A DNA stretch of 64,000 nucleotides from Angiostrongylus vasorum (Eukaryota > Nematoda > Chromadorea > Rhabditida > Metastrongylidae): positions 62,001-126,000 of the forward strand of contig JADANN010000231.1 of NCBI GenBank assembly GCA_018806985.1, read 5' to 3'. Every line of letters begins with the position of its first letter. Positions within the stretch are counted from its first letter, which is position 1. The notes beneath the pieces are model-generated. The model worked only from the letters and a program-made list of their open reading frames with translations. It was not told the origin of the DNA and made no database searches. The position numbers and the translations under genes were made by a program. Below, piece by piece: positions 34,938 through 47,335 of the stretch.

Positions 34938-35395
34938 CGCGCAAAACTCTTGAAGCGTTTTGGATAAATTTCAAAAATCCAAAGATGAACCGGAAAGACG
35001 AATGCCTCACTATCAAACGTGACCTGGCGCCCTATTTCAAAATGATATTTTGACCCCGGTGTGTGTCGTGCTCGCGACCCCACGTGAACTACGCGTGGGC
35101 CAGTCCCCACTCGTTACGTCACGGTGAGTAGCCTTTCAGTATGACCGTAGCATCCTAACCCACCATCTATTTAAAACTTTGATCTTCATTAAAACTTTAG
35201 CCTTTTACACCGAATAACTAAAGTATTTTAATATAAAATACATCTAGGCTCTGAGGAAGGCGAAATCGCTGAAACGTCAGCCATCGACAAACAACACCAA
35301 CAACAACGACAACGTCAACGAACACCTATACCAACCTCGGATCAGCTAAAGAAGATCAGTTTACAAGGTCATATAAATAAATATATAATCTGACG
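34926..35395 (+). mobile_element. Second Penelope-like fragment, head-to-head with the first
   Basis: It begins inside the GIY-YIG tail (ACATCAACGCG, GCGTTTTGGATAAATTTC, GGAAAGACGAATGCCTCAC) and runs through the 3' UTR, hammerhead and AAC-rich run to CCAACCTCGGATCAGCTAAA and the end. Together with 34245-34937 it forms an inverted pair with arms of about 450 bases. Such partial inverted copies are typical for this element class. Confidence 0.8.
35247..35282 (+). ncRNA. Hammerhead ribozyme core (type I, minimal), best copy
   Basis: GGCU (35247-35250), CUGAGGA (35251-35257), A plus stem II GGCG-AAAU-CGCU (one terminal G-U), GAAA (35271-35274), CGUC (35275-35278), AGCC (35279-35282). All conserved core nucleotides are present and stem I pairs GGCU with AGCC. 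Stem III is reduced to the ACGU palindrome. Cleavage is expected after C35278. Hammerheads in Penelope-like elements are known as a class; this copy is identified directly from the sequence. Confidence 0.75.
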
Positions 35396-36638
35396 ATAAT
35401 TTCAGTAGAAAAAAGATATTATACTGAGTTAATTTAACAGTTTCCCCCGTTTTAAAACCTTGACGGTGTTGTGTCACAAATTCCATATTCTATCAACTTC
35501 AAGCGTACGATATTTCCAAGACATTTGAAAAGTGTCACTTTTACAAGATAACTGGAAGGTGTCACTTCAACGGGAACATTAAAAACAAAACGATGTGGGT
35601 TAGTTGCATTTCATGCATACCATGAACTATTACAACAATGAACATTTCCGAAATGCCATGCTTCTTCACTTGTGGCTAGGAAAATACGTATTGCAACTGA
35701 AAGAAAGATGTGTGTTGTACACAAAGAGAACACAATTGACGAATCCTCTTTTAGTATGTGGTTCATATGCTTTTGAACAACTTTCTCTCTCGGCGATGCA
35801 CCACGTTCTGGATAGCCTTTCAACTCCGACAATCGACAGCAAAGAAGTCTTTGCTCTGGTAAAAAGCAACAGAAAGCGAACAAATCGAACGACCGCAGAA
35901 ATACTTGGCGTTTACAACCCAATCGGTTCACGGTGGCTAGAACAACGTAAGATGGTCAACAGCTAATTGGATGGGTGACGCAGAAGTTTTCCGAAAAAAA
36001 CGTGCTAAATCTAAATTCACCTTGTCATTGCTCTCAAATGCAGCAAGATGAATCAATTTGTGAAGTGGATAATAATCAGGAATGACAAGTGCATATTAAA
36101 TAACATCAAAGTAAAGAAAGCACCCTTAACCAAAGCAAGTGCCACTTTACATAAGTAAAGGTTATGCTGCGTATCTGGCGAGACTGGAAAACAGCCGTAC
36201 ATTATGAGCTGCTAGAACAGAACAAACTTAATTCGAAAAAACATTCCTCACTACTAATTAAGCAGAAGTGAGCAAACGACCGAGAACTAGTAAATAGGAA
36301 AGGTGTTTTGCTCCACCACGACAACGACTGACTGCTAGTATCTCTGACCATTCGGAAAGGAACTTCTATGTGCTGTTTGGGATGCTCCAGTTCATCCATC
36401 GTATTCATCGAAATTCACCTTCTGATTAGCTTCTGATAAAACTCAGAACTGTTTAGACGGAATGAATTTCATTTTTTTAGAAGCAGGCAGACGTCATCTA
36501 AATCATTTTTGCTCAAAGTCACATAAGATCCAAGATATCACATTGATCGACAAGTATCGATGGCTAGTCAATATATGGCATAAAAAACATTTCTCATTGA
36601 GAAAATAATGCTGAGATTATATAAGAAAGCATGAATAC
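35396..36638. other. No gene recognised downstream of the motin gene
   Basis: Frames on both strands at 35604-35966 compete, and neither has a motif. The 3' UTR of the minus-strand motin gene should fall just left of 36639. Confidence 0.4.
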
Positions 36639-39600
36639 CTACCCTCCGGTAGCACATATTCGACCCTTTCGTTTGCGTTCTTGGATCTTTTGACGGATTT
36701 CCTCCATCTTATGCATACCAATTGCAGTATCGTTATCTCGCTCCTTAGTACTGACATCCAGAATTTCTCCGAGCTTTACCCTCTCCTCACCGACTAACGT
36801 AATACGACGATCCTAGAATATGTACAGAAACGGACTACCTTTAAATCATTGGATTATTAGATTTACGGTGTAGTAACACCGGTTTTTAAAACAAATATCT
36901 CCCATACACTTAAACAAACTGCTACCTTAGACGGTTGCTCATCTTCATATTGTTTAATCTTCGAGTCGAAATTCTCGTTGAGAGCACCAAGTACACATTT
37001 CTTTCGATCGGATTCCTCTTGCAATCGCCTATAACATTTGGGAAGACCCACTAGTTCTTCATTGTTCTCCCACGTCATCACTAACGAAACAAGTTTTTTG
37101 CAAAGAAAAATATTATAGAAAATAACAAAAAATCTGAAACACTTCTCCCTGCACTTAGGGAGTGATTCCCAGAATGCTCAAGACAAACCATCAGTGTAAT
37201 ACTATGTGTCTTCTCTAGTAGTATGTCTAGTATAGCACAAGCTATTGTTGATTTCTGCATGCAATAAAATATGTAATTACTACGCAATTATTGGTGGGAA
37301 GTCATTATCGAAATTCTAAATCGTAATTAGGTCCAAGCGAATAGCTTAAAACTTTGGTTAAACTACCGTTGCAATTCGATGACAGTTCGCTCCAGATGTG
37401 TGATACGTTCGTCCTTTAAATACATGGTTTTCTTCAGTCGGTTTATGGTCTCATCGCCTGAGTCACCTGCTAGCCGACTCAATCTTTTGAGACTTCCGTT
37501 TTGCGAAAAATCCTACAAAATATCGCATTTATCCGCAAAGTTATGTCGAAACAATAATTTCCTTAAATAAAGTCGCTTAACAGCATATGAACAGCACATA
37601 CGTCTACGTAGCCTAGCTCAACTCCATTTTTATGTTTCACTCGTATTACGCAAGCATAGAATAAGAAACACATTTTCGAAATATATAACTTCTTCTAAGA
37701 ATGATTGAAAAAAACCTACTTTGTTAAGCTGCATCTTCAGTTGAGTCATATCCATTTCCCATTGAACCCGTTCCTGAGCATGCGTCTCGTCGCGAGCTTG
37801 TTTGTCCAATAGTGTTTCGTGAAGAAGACGTTGTAAATGATTAGCCCTTTCAGCAGCTATTGTGAGTTCGTCGCAAACTTTTTCGCGTTTTGCCAAACGC
37901 TCTTGGGCATTGCTTAAAGCCTTCTCAAGCATCGAAATATGAGTTCGCTGCTCCTCTAGTGTAGCATTTTGAGCTTCGAGTTCCAGCCGCTGACGTTCCT
38001 TCACGGTCACTAACTCTTTGTTTTGAGGTATTATTTCAGCTAACACCATATTTAACTGATTAACCTTCTCCATCGCTTGAGCATTTGGTAGTGAAAATTG
38101 TTCTAATCGGTCTTGGAGAGCTTCTTTTTCGGAAATCACCCTTTTCAAATGCATTTCCATCTGAACTAAGGCTGTCTTTTCAACGCCCTCTTGTCGTTCC
38201 TTTTCTCTCAAAAGATTTTCGTAATCTTTTTCTATTCGCTCATAAGCGGCCTCCATCTGTTGTAATTTAACGAGTTTCTTTTTGCTCGCTTCGATTTCTC
38301 GTTTCAAGTGAAGATTTTCTTCGCGCAGTGACTGGATCAATTTCTGATTATTCGGTACCTAAAAAATCCTAATTTTGCATAAAACTGATAAGAAAATAAG
38401 AAACTTAGTAGGAGAATCCAGTTGATGATCACATGTTTGTCTGAACAAACAAACAGACTGTTTGCCACCTAGTGATTTTTCATGCATAATATTCTTTAAG
38501 GATTTCATGCAACAGAATCGAAGTGAAAAAGGTACCACTTAAATTTTGATTACTCTTATACCTATGTAAAAGTTCTAAAATTTACACACTCTCTGAATCC
38601 CGTTGCTACATGACTGGCCCTCCTGCTGCTCGCACGATCCGAATCCTGAGGTCATTCGACTCGGAAACTGGCTTACGGATTGATGGACGTGACTAGCCGA
38701 ACTGAATACTATCGCTACTATATTAACATTATGCACCAATCTTTATAATAATAAAAACGTTTGGTAGCACAAAAGAAGTAAAAAAGTAACAATGAAATGA
38801 AAAAAAAGACTACAAAGAAGAGGCGTACGCAAACATACGACAATAGTGAAGAAGACAACAAAAAGAAAGAAAACGAATTCTATCTGGTAAACAGAACCAA
38901 TGAAGAGGAAAAAGGGTGTGCTCATGGTGGAGTCTGTGCTGGCTTTACTATTTTATTGCTATTGCATTATAACAAATAGAGAAGAAAATTAAACAACAAA
39001 TAAAAAAAAGACGGATGGTAATTGCAAAGTAATGTTGGAAATTTCTACAGTAAACTCACTAATCAGGCGGTTTGTCGGATATGGCAATAAGACACGGCTG
39101 CGAATGGCTCATAGGATGTGAACGGCCTGCTGATGGCGCCAGTGAAATGGATGAAAGCACCACTGCAGTTATCACCGCGATAATTTTTAAAAATTCGAAA
39201 AGATAGGAAAAAAAACTGAATAACAAAGCAGTGACCATCAACTCAAACAAATGCCGGAGTTCTAATATTCAAAATATTGATCGGCTGGTACATTTTAAGC
39301 CTAGTTCGTAAAGCCAATTAATTAGTTGGATAATCAAATAATTTTATCACGTAAATGTTTACCCGAACGCTGTTAAGATGTGGATTTATTAACATTATGA
39401 AGAATCTGTAGAGGAAAAAAATACACTCACTTGCAGTTGAAGAGATCAAGCAAATAACTTCAATAGGAAACTTACTGGCTTTCTAATTTACTGTTGTTGT
39501 TTCTCGATTGTGTTTTCGCTTGTGATGACGACACAGGAGCTCGTTGTTGTTGTAGTTTCACTTGATTCTGATATTTTTCTAGCATCATTTGTAATTTCCT

Positions 39601-42242
39601 TTCACCGTCATCACCTAAACCATTAAATGATAATGAAAAATGTAATGGATCAAAGAAGTACTACTCTATAAAATGACAAAAAGTACAACATCTAATTTTA
39701 GGAACTAAATATCTGTCAACATTTGAACAAACCAATAACTTGTGTGACTAGGTACGTTCATACGGAACAGATGAACCCTTGGTTTCACTAATACTCTAGG
39801 CTCACCATATGTCATACTTATTCAATGTAGATAGATTGAAAGCGGAATAACATGAACGTATAGAAGCAATAAATAATAGAGTGGTGTAATCCATGAAATT
39901 CGTTGATCACCACCAATTATGACCCCGTTAATCCATAACGCCCCTGGAGGACAATACAGCTTCATAGCGAACTGGATCAAGCGACTATACGGACACTATA
40001 GTGTCTATATAGAGTTTAGTGGGTTCCAGAGTTTTCTATCGCACTATGTATAATCATTTGATAGCTAATGGACACCAGATCAAAGTAGTAGGAAAGATAT
40101 CAGAAAAAGCACCTGTACCTTAATGGTTCACAAAAACCATTTTTCGAAAAAACTTCGCCAACGAGCAATTTGACCAACAATTAAGTGTTATTTTATTTTG
40201 TGCAAAATACTTCAAAATTCTGACAGCAATGTATTTTCTTAATGGGCCATAATAACCCACAATAAATAGCAACATACAAATCATTCATCAGCAAAGTCTT
40301 TTCTATGAGTCGGCCGTGTTCACAACCCCTAATGTACCCCACTTTTTTGAAAAAATTGCATTTTATTGCCAAAAAAACGAGAAGTAGCCGACAAAAAAAT
40401 AGCTCGTAATCAGTTGGGCCAACCACGAAATATGGTAGCGAGAAGTCGTGGGTTAATCGTCAAGTCGACCGGGCATCAGCAGAGTTTCTGGTCGTTCGTG
40501 GGCTGCGGACCATTCAAAGAATACAAAGTCCACCCAGCTTTTCATGTGTGACTCTTCATTATTTCTAGCCTTTCCGCGAAACGGGCACCTATCTGCAGAT
40601 TACTTCACGGAAGCTGGATAGCACCTCACGCTCTTCTGAAGTAAAGACAAGCTTATTTGTTGGAGGCGACCCCGCGACTACATGCTATCCCGCCATTTGA
40701 TTGCAAGGTTTTTGACCGAATCGTCAGTCATGATACGAAACCTTTTACAGGTAAGCAAATCTACACATGTATGCATAAATACATTCATACTGAGGGCATG
40801 AGTCAAGAAACTAAAAATAGATAACCTTCTTACCAAGTAAACAGAAGTCTGGAATCCCATGTCAAAAAAATGATGGCTATTACTAACGCAGAAAAATACA
40901 GATGGACAGACGGTGCTCGAAAATTGCACGGATTCCATCACAAGTTTTCAATAGTTTCGTTCGTTCCAAGGATTTTTTATGGTTTTCCAACCACACTGGG
41001 CATGGATAATTCTTCGAGTTTGGTTTCATCATGGGTACGTGCGAATATAAACACTTAAGGTGACATAAAAGTCTTGATAGGAACTCCCTTAAGAATTTTC
41101 ATATCCTTCTACACCATTATTTTTCGCATACCAGATGGGTCGTTGGCTTCCTTAGACGGTTACGTTTTCTGTCGTGTCCTATACAGTCCTTCGGCATCGT
41201 CATTAGTTATGTTCATTAAACTCTTTGTAGAAGACCTCTTCCTCATTGGAGCAAGCGTCTTGCAAATTTCCCTAGCACAAGGCAAGCGCTTTTATGAGTT
41301 CGCATTCCATTAGATTTATCCGTAATGCTATCAATTTACTCGCCCTAATGCGGTCTTGGGTAGCGTGAAGTACAGTTAGAAACACCGCGCAGCAATACAA
41401 GCATTCTAGGCGTATCGACACGGCTCCAAGCCAACCAAGCCTCCCATTCCGCATGAAGTCGTCGAATCGGTACTAGAGTTGTCTGGAAAAAGGCTCCTTC
41501 TGTTTCACAAATGCTTGTGACTGAATGCTTATGACTGAATGCTTGTGTTGAAGACATGGAAACGCTCTAGCGAGCTAAAGCTCAATTCCAGGTAGAATCA
41601 TCTCGACTCTCATTCAACAACATCTATGAGTGAGACAAAGTCCTCAAGTCACCGTCGCACCCCCCACAAAACACTAGTGGACGATAAATGCCGATACCCT
41701 CAGCTAGTGCAAGAAAGTATCAACAAACAGTGTGTGAGGGAGGCTAAACAAGCGGATCATAGGAGGGTCACAAAGAGATCAGTGATAACATTAAACTTCT
41801 AGAAAAACCATGCATAACTCTACACTACACAAGGATTCTTGACTTTTGGAGTTGGACAGTAATTAAGCATGTAGAAGCATATTAAACAAGCCTGGTGTTA
41901 AACGCACATAGCTTTATAGAAAACCTCAACTCATCATTAATTATACTGTTTGCTAAAATTAACTCAATAGGTTGTTTCTTATAAAACAAGTAGTAAGCAA
42001 GAACAGCTACTCTTTACGAATTTAAGGTGATATCCAACCCTTCAGGTGGCAGCGGTTTTCTGTTGAACCAGGTGTAGACGAAGCTTGTTGAAGTTGTTGC
42101 TCCTGTTGCTGTTGCTGATGCTCTTTCCATAAACTGTGGAGCATTTTGGACTCGCCAAGGTGCATAGGAGACACTGCGTTAATCCTCCGACCATCCAGTT
42201 CGGCAGACCGGCCTCGACTATTCCTTTCTGCCGATTCCATGC
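36639..42242 (-). CDS. Angiomotin (motin) family coiled-coil protein
   Basis: Motins are junction/actin scaffolds that act on YAP-type Hippo signalling (family knowledge). Minus-strand exons: 42242-42039 (Met at 42240; Gln-rich, HSLWKEHQQQQQEQQL), 39614-39476 (ERKLQMMLEKYQNQVK), 38358-37720, 37512-37367, 37028-36926, 36812-36639 (stop TAG). The large exon is a long coiled coil with motin signatures: LIQSLREENLHLKREIE, YERIEKDYENLL, EEQRTHISMLEKALSNAQER. The following exon has YLKDERITHLERTVIELQ. Phases agree from 38358 to the stop and between the first two exons. They do not agree between 39476 and 38358 (two bases left over meeting a phase-0 exon), so a small exon is missing or there is an indel. 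The N-terminal PPxY motifs of vertebrate motins are not seen here. An extra donor (GG|GTAGGT) overlaps the stop codon. Confidence 0.85.
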
Positions 42243-42479
42243 CTGGAATCTTAGTCTCGAACAAATGACTCATAGCAAGGGAAGGAAACAAATGCGCAAT
42301 AGAGAACCATCAAAGCAGAGTGAGAGAAGAATAAAGGTTGCAAATGGTACTGCGCTTGAATAATAATGCGTTTGAAGAAAATTAAGGTCAGACGAAATAC
42401 ACGCCACATAAGAATTAAAAGATGGGAGACACTGCGTCTTAGATGGAAGAGTTCAACTCTTTCACTAAGTTTCTAAGAT
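42243..42479. other. Probable 5' flank of the motin gene
   Basis: An in-frame upstream Met exists at 42291, but an ATTCCAG acceptor just before 42242 suggests the first coding exon is entered by splicing (cis or trans). No promoter element recognised. Confidence 0.3.
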
Positions 42480-42850
42480 ACACACAAATTATTGGCGTGT
42501 GGTGGGAGAGCGTGGGTAGCACAGTGGTTAGTTGTACCATCGATCAGGAAGCAAATGCAGGCGCTAGTTCGACCCCCATCAAAAAAGCTCTCCTCCAGTC
42601 CACGCCGCAACGTCTTATCCCGGCCATCTCCAAGATTGCGAGAAGAATCTAATCGATAGGCATTCCACGACATTCATGAAGAAGATGAAATCCTCAAGCA
42701 GTAGTCGAAACAACATACGAAATGTTCGGAGGCCATTGTGGACGATGAATGCGTAAGGAAAACAAGTAGAATAAGAAATGCTTGGATCCAAACAGCAAAT
42801 GTGATGAGGGGTCACGTAAAAGGTAAAAAACACAACAGATGATTAACAGA
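42480..42850 (+). mobile_element. tRNA-derived SINE (family SINE-2)
   Basis: A head with GGGTAGCACAGTGGTTAG (A box about 42515-42525) and GCGCTAGTTCGACCCCC (B box) resembles a tRNA. The body and end (GATGAATGCG..., TGTGATGAGGGGTCACG) recur at 52125-52310 plus 52768-52855. It differs from SINE-1 after the head. Confidence 0.75.
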
Positions 42851-45083
42851 TTTATTAGTCATCTGTGTGTTTTTTACTCTAAACTAAACGAAGAACATGC
42901 AGATGAACAATAAACCTTCATCTGGCTTTGGAAACATGTTCCATCCTTATCAAAACAGAACTGAAGGCAAAATTGCATAAACCATGGAATAACTTGACTA
43001 TTGATTATCGCGACGACTCGTTCGGCTTTACGAATCGCCCTCGCTCGCCCATTTCTAATTACAACGCAAAAAGCAGCACGTTTAACAAACTCTCTAAAAG
43101 AAAGGAGCACATGATACTAATCTTCCATCGTCTATTGCTCACAACATGAAGAAGGCCTGCTTCTGTATTCAAAAGAATATACGCAAAGCATAGATAAAGA
43201 AAACAATCAATAAATAAGTAAAGTCAGAAATAACTTCTTTCTCGGGTCGGGCAGTTGATATAACAAAACTGAAGTGATGGTCAAAGAACGAAATGGATGA
43301 AACTGCAGTTTTTCACAAGTGGGCAAGGCATTTGGACATGACATGAATGCGATAAAACCGTGCAAAACTGCATCAGATTCCAAACGGAGCACTTGAAAAC
43401 AAACAGAATTGAATCAGCAACTACGTCAGAAGATTTCACTCAAAACCCCACCAAATACGACAAATAGGAGGTGGATTTTGACGTGAATGGATAACCCGTC
43501 GTATTAAGATCAGTAGTCTTTCATTCCTATTTCCAAGCATAAGTGTAAAGTAAGCAGGTCCATTACTAACAAGGCTGAACCCGGTCATAGAACTTATGAA
43601 GTAGCAGCTGCAGCAAAGTACTAACGATGGTTAACAAATTATTCTGCAGACATATCCTTAAGTAAAAAAGAAAAACTAAGAAGTATGGCGATCAATAACG
43701 CAATAAAGAATGGAAGAAGTGGACAGAAAAAGAATTCGACACAGAGTGTTTCGTTCTCAAGTTCTTTTCGTTTTTCTTCATCTGCAGAGAGGTCGTACGA
43801 CAAGAAATGAAACTAGAGCCTTGCGTCTCACGAGTTTACATCATTATTCAACTCACAGAGTATTTCGTTTGCACGCTTCCACTTCATCTGACTGTGCAAC
43901 GAGTTATGTATTCATCATCAACACAAGTAAGGACAATCAAGAAGCATAACAGATATGTACAACGCCAACAGCGTGTGGCCCTATAAGAGCTTGAAAAAGA
44001 ATTAGTTGATAGTTCCCAAGTCTACGTAAAACATGGTGAAGTAGGGTAACTTGGCCTGAATGAGCGAAAATGGATTTCGTTCCCATGTGGTATGGCACTG
44101 TAAGTGGTTCTAACGGTAACGCCAGATGAGAAGGAGGAGAACTCCCAAAGTGACGTCAGTAACCGCGCCGACAATCGCGCAGTAAAGGTGATGGGGTAGG
44201 CAGCTGAGTATCGATTGATTGGCCGCCGTGGCCCGTCGCCAGTCCAATTGCGCGTGCTCGTTTGGTGGCCGCATAGTTTTAGAAGCGGCTACGAATGACA
44301 AGAACGAACCGGAAACTGATGCGCTACTTTTATTTCTGAATCAATTTCAAAGTTTGAATTAACAGCCTCGATTTTATTTCCCTCACATTCTGCATCTATC
44401 TTTGCACGAATTGCGAAAGCAGCGATACAATTGGTTTGACGAGCTGGCGCAAGTCTGGTGACAAGGATGATTAGAAATATCCTTTTTAAACTAAAGATTT
44501 GCTCTCCCTTACCTTTCAAGAAGAGATTTAACTCGGAAATAAGTCAGATAGACGTATGAGCAGATCCAGGCGGAGAAACAGGCGAACACGCACACGTGCA
44601 AGAATATGCAGAAGAAACAACTGATTCGATGGAACCGAAACCTGAGCGAAAGAAGTGAAATTGAAACAGTATGTTGTTCACTTAATAGCATCTGTCTATG
44701 AACGCTCCTAGAAAACTTTCCTGGTTACTGAACTGGTCAGGAGATTCCAGTAATCGACGTCAGCGCATCGAGTCACTCTTCCTTTTTTTTCTGATTTGTT
44801 ATTTTCGAAACGCATGTGATGAAGAAACCAGCGATGACGAACATCCGAACGAGCCCAGTCCATCAGTGAATAACCGGTGTAGATTCTGTGCAAAGCATTA
44901 GTTTCTCAACAACTTTTGTCCGACTTTTCATTTACTGCCAAGTTTTTTCTCCCGTTGAGGTATTATGTGCCAAGGTACGATATCAAGCTATTACGTGAAA
45001 TACAACGAGAATTGTGCTGAGAAATAGACAACTTTGTGTTCAGCGAAAACTCCTTGCTATGAGTGTCCATGATTTCTACTTCT
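42851..45083. other. No firm gene; scattered frames
   Basis: Frames at 43710-43949 (plus), 44110-44519 (minus) and 44698-44901 (plus) each look weakly protein-like, but none has a recognisable domain or a consistent exon chain. 44100-44300 is GC-richer and could be a promoter region of unplaced divergent genes. Confidence 0.3.
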
Positions 45084-45185
45084 CATACAGTAATTTCGTC
45101 AATGTTCGTCTTAATATCATACAGTAATTTCGTCAATGTTCGTCTTAATATCATACAGTAATTTCGTCAATGTTCGTCTTAATAT
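45084..45185. repeat. 34-base tandem repeat, three units
   Basis: Three identical 34-base units starting CATACAGTAATTTCGTC and ending TTCGTCTTAATAT, at 45084-45117, 45118-45151 and 45152-45185. Identity between units suggests recent expansion. Confidence 0.95.
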
Positions 45186-45760
45186 GCATGTAATGAACTG
45201 TCCATTCACAACATCCGAGCCTCGCGCAGATAACGACGTGGTAGCGCTCAAACACTTGCTATCCACTGTTACTGTTTCATCTGCTATACAATACTCTATT
45301 ACTATTGTACCACACAACCTGTTATCGACAAGAAGTATTTGTTATGAAGATATAGCTCGTTTAGTGATGGAAACGTCCTCGAAACCGTACTACCTGGTTC
45401 GCCGTTCCGTGCTACAAGGTTCACCAAGTTGGCATTACATCACTTGTGCTCACAGAGGTGCATTTTTGCTTTATAATTTTTTCGCTTCATAACCAGTTTG
45501 TACCAGATGTTGTATTCGCCGTTTCCTCGATTCTCATAGTAAAGTCCGGTTCCCTCCTTTTTCTCATTATACAATGTAGTTCCAAGGGTATCTGGAAATG
45601 TGAGGGCCATTCTCGTCGTGTTCATTCATGCTACCGCTGCGAAAATAATTCGCGTTACGAAGAACTTCTATCGAAATAATATTCTGTCGTTGAATATTTT
45701 ACACTAAAAGACTGTCTGCTCTTGACCAGAAATTTTCTGGCTACTTAACAGCTCACTGGA
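45186..45760. other. Open frames of uncertain meaning
   Basis: A plus frame runs from the tandem repeat to 45492, another to 45679. Neither has recognisable motifs, and alternative frames look equally plausible, so no gene is called. Confidence 0.3.
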
Positions 45761-45779
45761 AAATACAGGACACAATATA

Positions 45780-45985
45780 ACACATACAACACAACGGTAG
45801 CTGACGTTTTGGCAGTAGCGCGTTCTTCAGAGCCTGGAAGGATACACTAGTAGGTAATTACTATTTGTGAGGAATTAAACGTGTGCTGAATAACAACTTC
45901 GTGATTACTGTAGGAAAGAGAACAACATATTTATAATCCAATGCCGAGGTTAATAGAAAGTCGATCTTGGGAACTGTTAGAAGAC
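45780..45985. mobile_element. Rearranged Penelope-like element ends
   Basis: A minus-orientation hammerhead block (45790-45840; CUGAAGA and GUC kept, GAAA changed to AAAA) is followed by a plus-orientation terminal block CCAATGCCGAGGTTAATAGA at about 45938. It looks like a collapsed form of the inverted pair at 60630-61200. Confidence 0.65.
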
Positions 45986-46379
45986 GCAGTATTTTTTTCT
46001 TGTTCAATATACTTTTTATCGCACTAAAACCATTGACTGAACTACTCCTCTATCTGGTAAACACTGAGGCGTATTACGAGCGCTATGAACTGTGTCTTTT
46101 TTTCTATTGCACTGAAGAGATCCGGTATATTCCTTACCACATGTAAAGTTGAGGTCAACGAGGGAGAGAGGGAAGAAGGAGAGATATGAAAAGAGGTAGA
46201 GGAATGGAGAGATGAACATCGAGTATTGTTTGATTTTGTGTGCATGTACCATGACTGATAAGGGCAATGCAATTCCTCAGACTATCACCGAGAAACTCAA
46301 GTTGTAACATTCCTACGTACTGCTGTGACGTCAACGTCAAACCATCTGCAAATTATTAAATACGTAGTTCATTAATTGC

Positions 46380-46560
46380 TGTCATAGATATTTCAAAATC
46401 GACTTTCCTTTAACCTCGATCTTACTAATCAATACATATTCTTTCTTTGATAAGGTTGATAAACAATTTTTATTCGGCTAACGTCTCGACGTCTTCGTCT
46501 TCATCAGAGCCGATGATCCGAGTCGATGGTCCTCTTCTTCTTCGAGGACTTCATGGATGT
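46380..46560 (-). mobile_element. Penelope-like element terminal fragment
   Basis: Contains a minus-strand hammerhead-like core (46473-46510) followed by GAATAAAAATTG-type sequence (plus TTTTTATTCGGCTAACG), as in the 12820 copy. No coding part. Confidence 0.6.
46473..46510 (-). ncRNA. Hammerhead core with one core mutation
   Basis: Minus strand: CGGCU, CUGAUGA, stem II GACG-AAGA-CGUC (four pairs), GAGA in place of GAAA, CGUU, AGCCG. Stem I is five pairs, and GUU is still an allowed NUH site. The GAAA to GAGA change hits an invariant core base, so this copy is predicted inactive. Confidence 0.55.
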
Positions 46561-47335
46561 TTTTTCTATTCAAGATTTTTAATGCATGCATTTAGCCATC
46601 ACGAAGAGCAGCAACGGTTTCATAACACTGCATGTTTTTCCCTCTAACGGTTTCGTATTCGCTAACATTAAAAAAATCTGCATCACTCTGAATAATTTGT
46701 TTAAAGCACAATTGTTACAAAGCAAACAATGGTGTGTAAACACGTAACACCGTTCGAACTCTTGGAACAATCGTCTTTTCGCACACACAGACTGGTGGAT
46801 TTCAGTCTATACAGTACTGGATTTTTTTTTCTAAATTTTCACACTTCATGCCATTTTGTCGTCTTTTTATTAAAAGAAAATATGAAAAATATTTACAACG
46901 TTATTTTCGCTTATGTAGCATCAAAGGTTTATTGAACAACAGCAAGTGGTGGCTTGATGACACACCTTATGCAAGAGGTAGTAGAAGACGATCTAAACTC
47001 GAGCTACTCACGGAATTCACGTACCATCAATTTCTCACCTATCACTTTCTCTTTATTCATTGAATCCTAAGTAAAAGCTGATCTCCTCTATCATTTATGG
47101 CAAAGAAACCACTCTTCCAGTGTTCAAGACATAGTTGTTGTTGTTTTTTGCACGTATTCTATATCTCTAAATCAATACAGTCTTCGTTAATGGTTCTATT
47201 GGTTTTACTAGTTGAATACACCTAAATTAAAGGTTGTAATAAACAGTACAACTTCGTTTGAGATGAAGTGATCACTATCAGTTAATAAACTTTATGCTAC
47301 CTGGTAATTTCTTCTTTTTTGTGTGTATGTGATCA
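46561..47335. other. No gene recognised
   Basis: Short frames on both strands, AT-rich, with no motif. Confidence 0.4.

Noticed and set aside
45084..45185. CRISPR-like array
   Set aside because: The units abut without spacers and the genome is eukaryotic. It is a simple tandem repeat.
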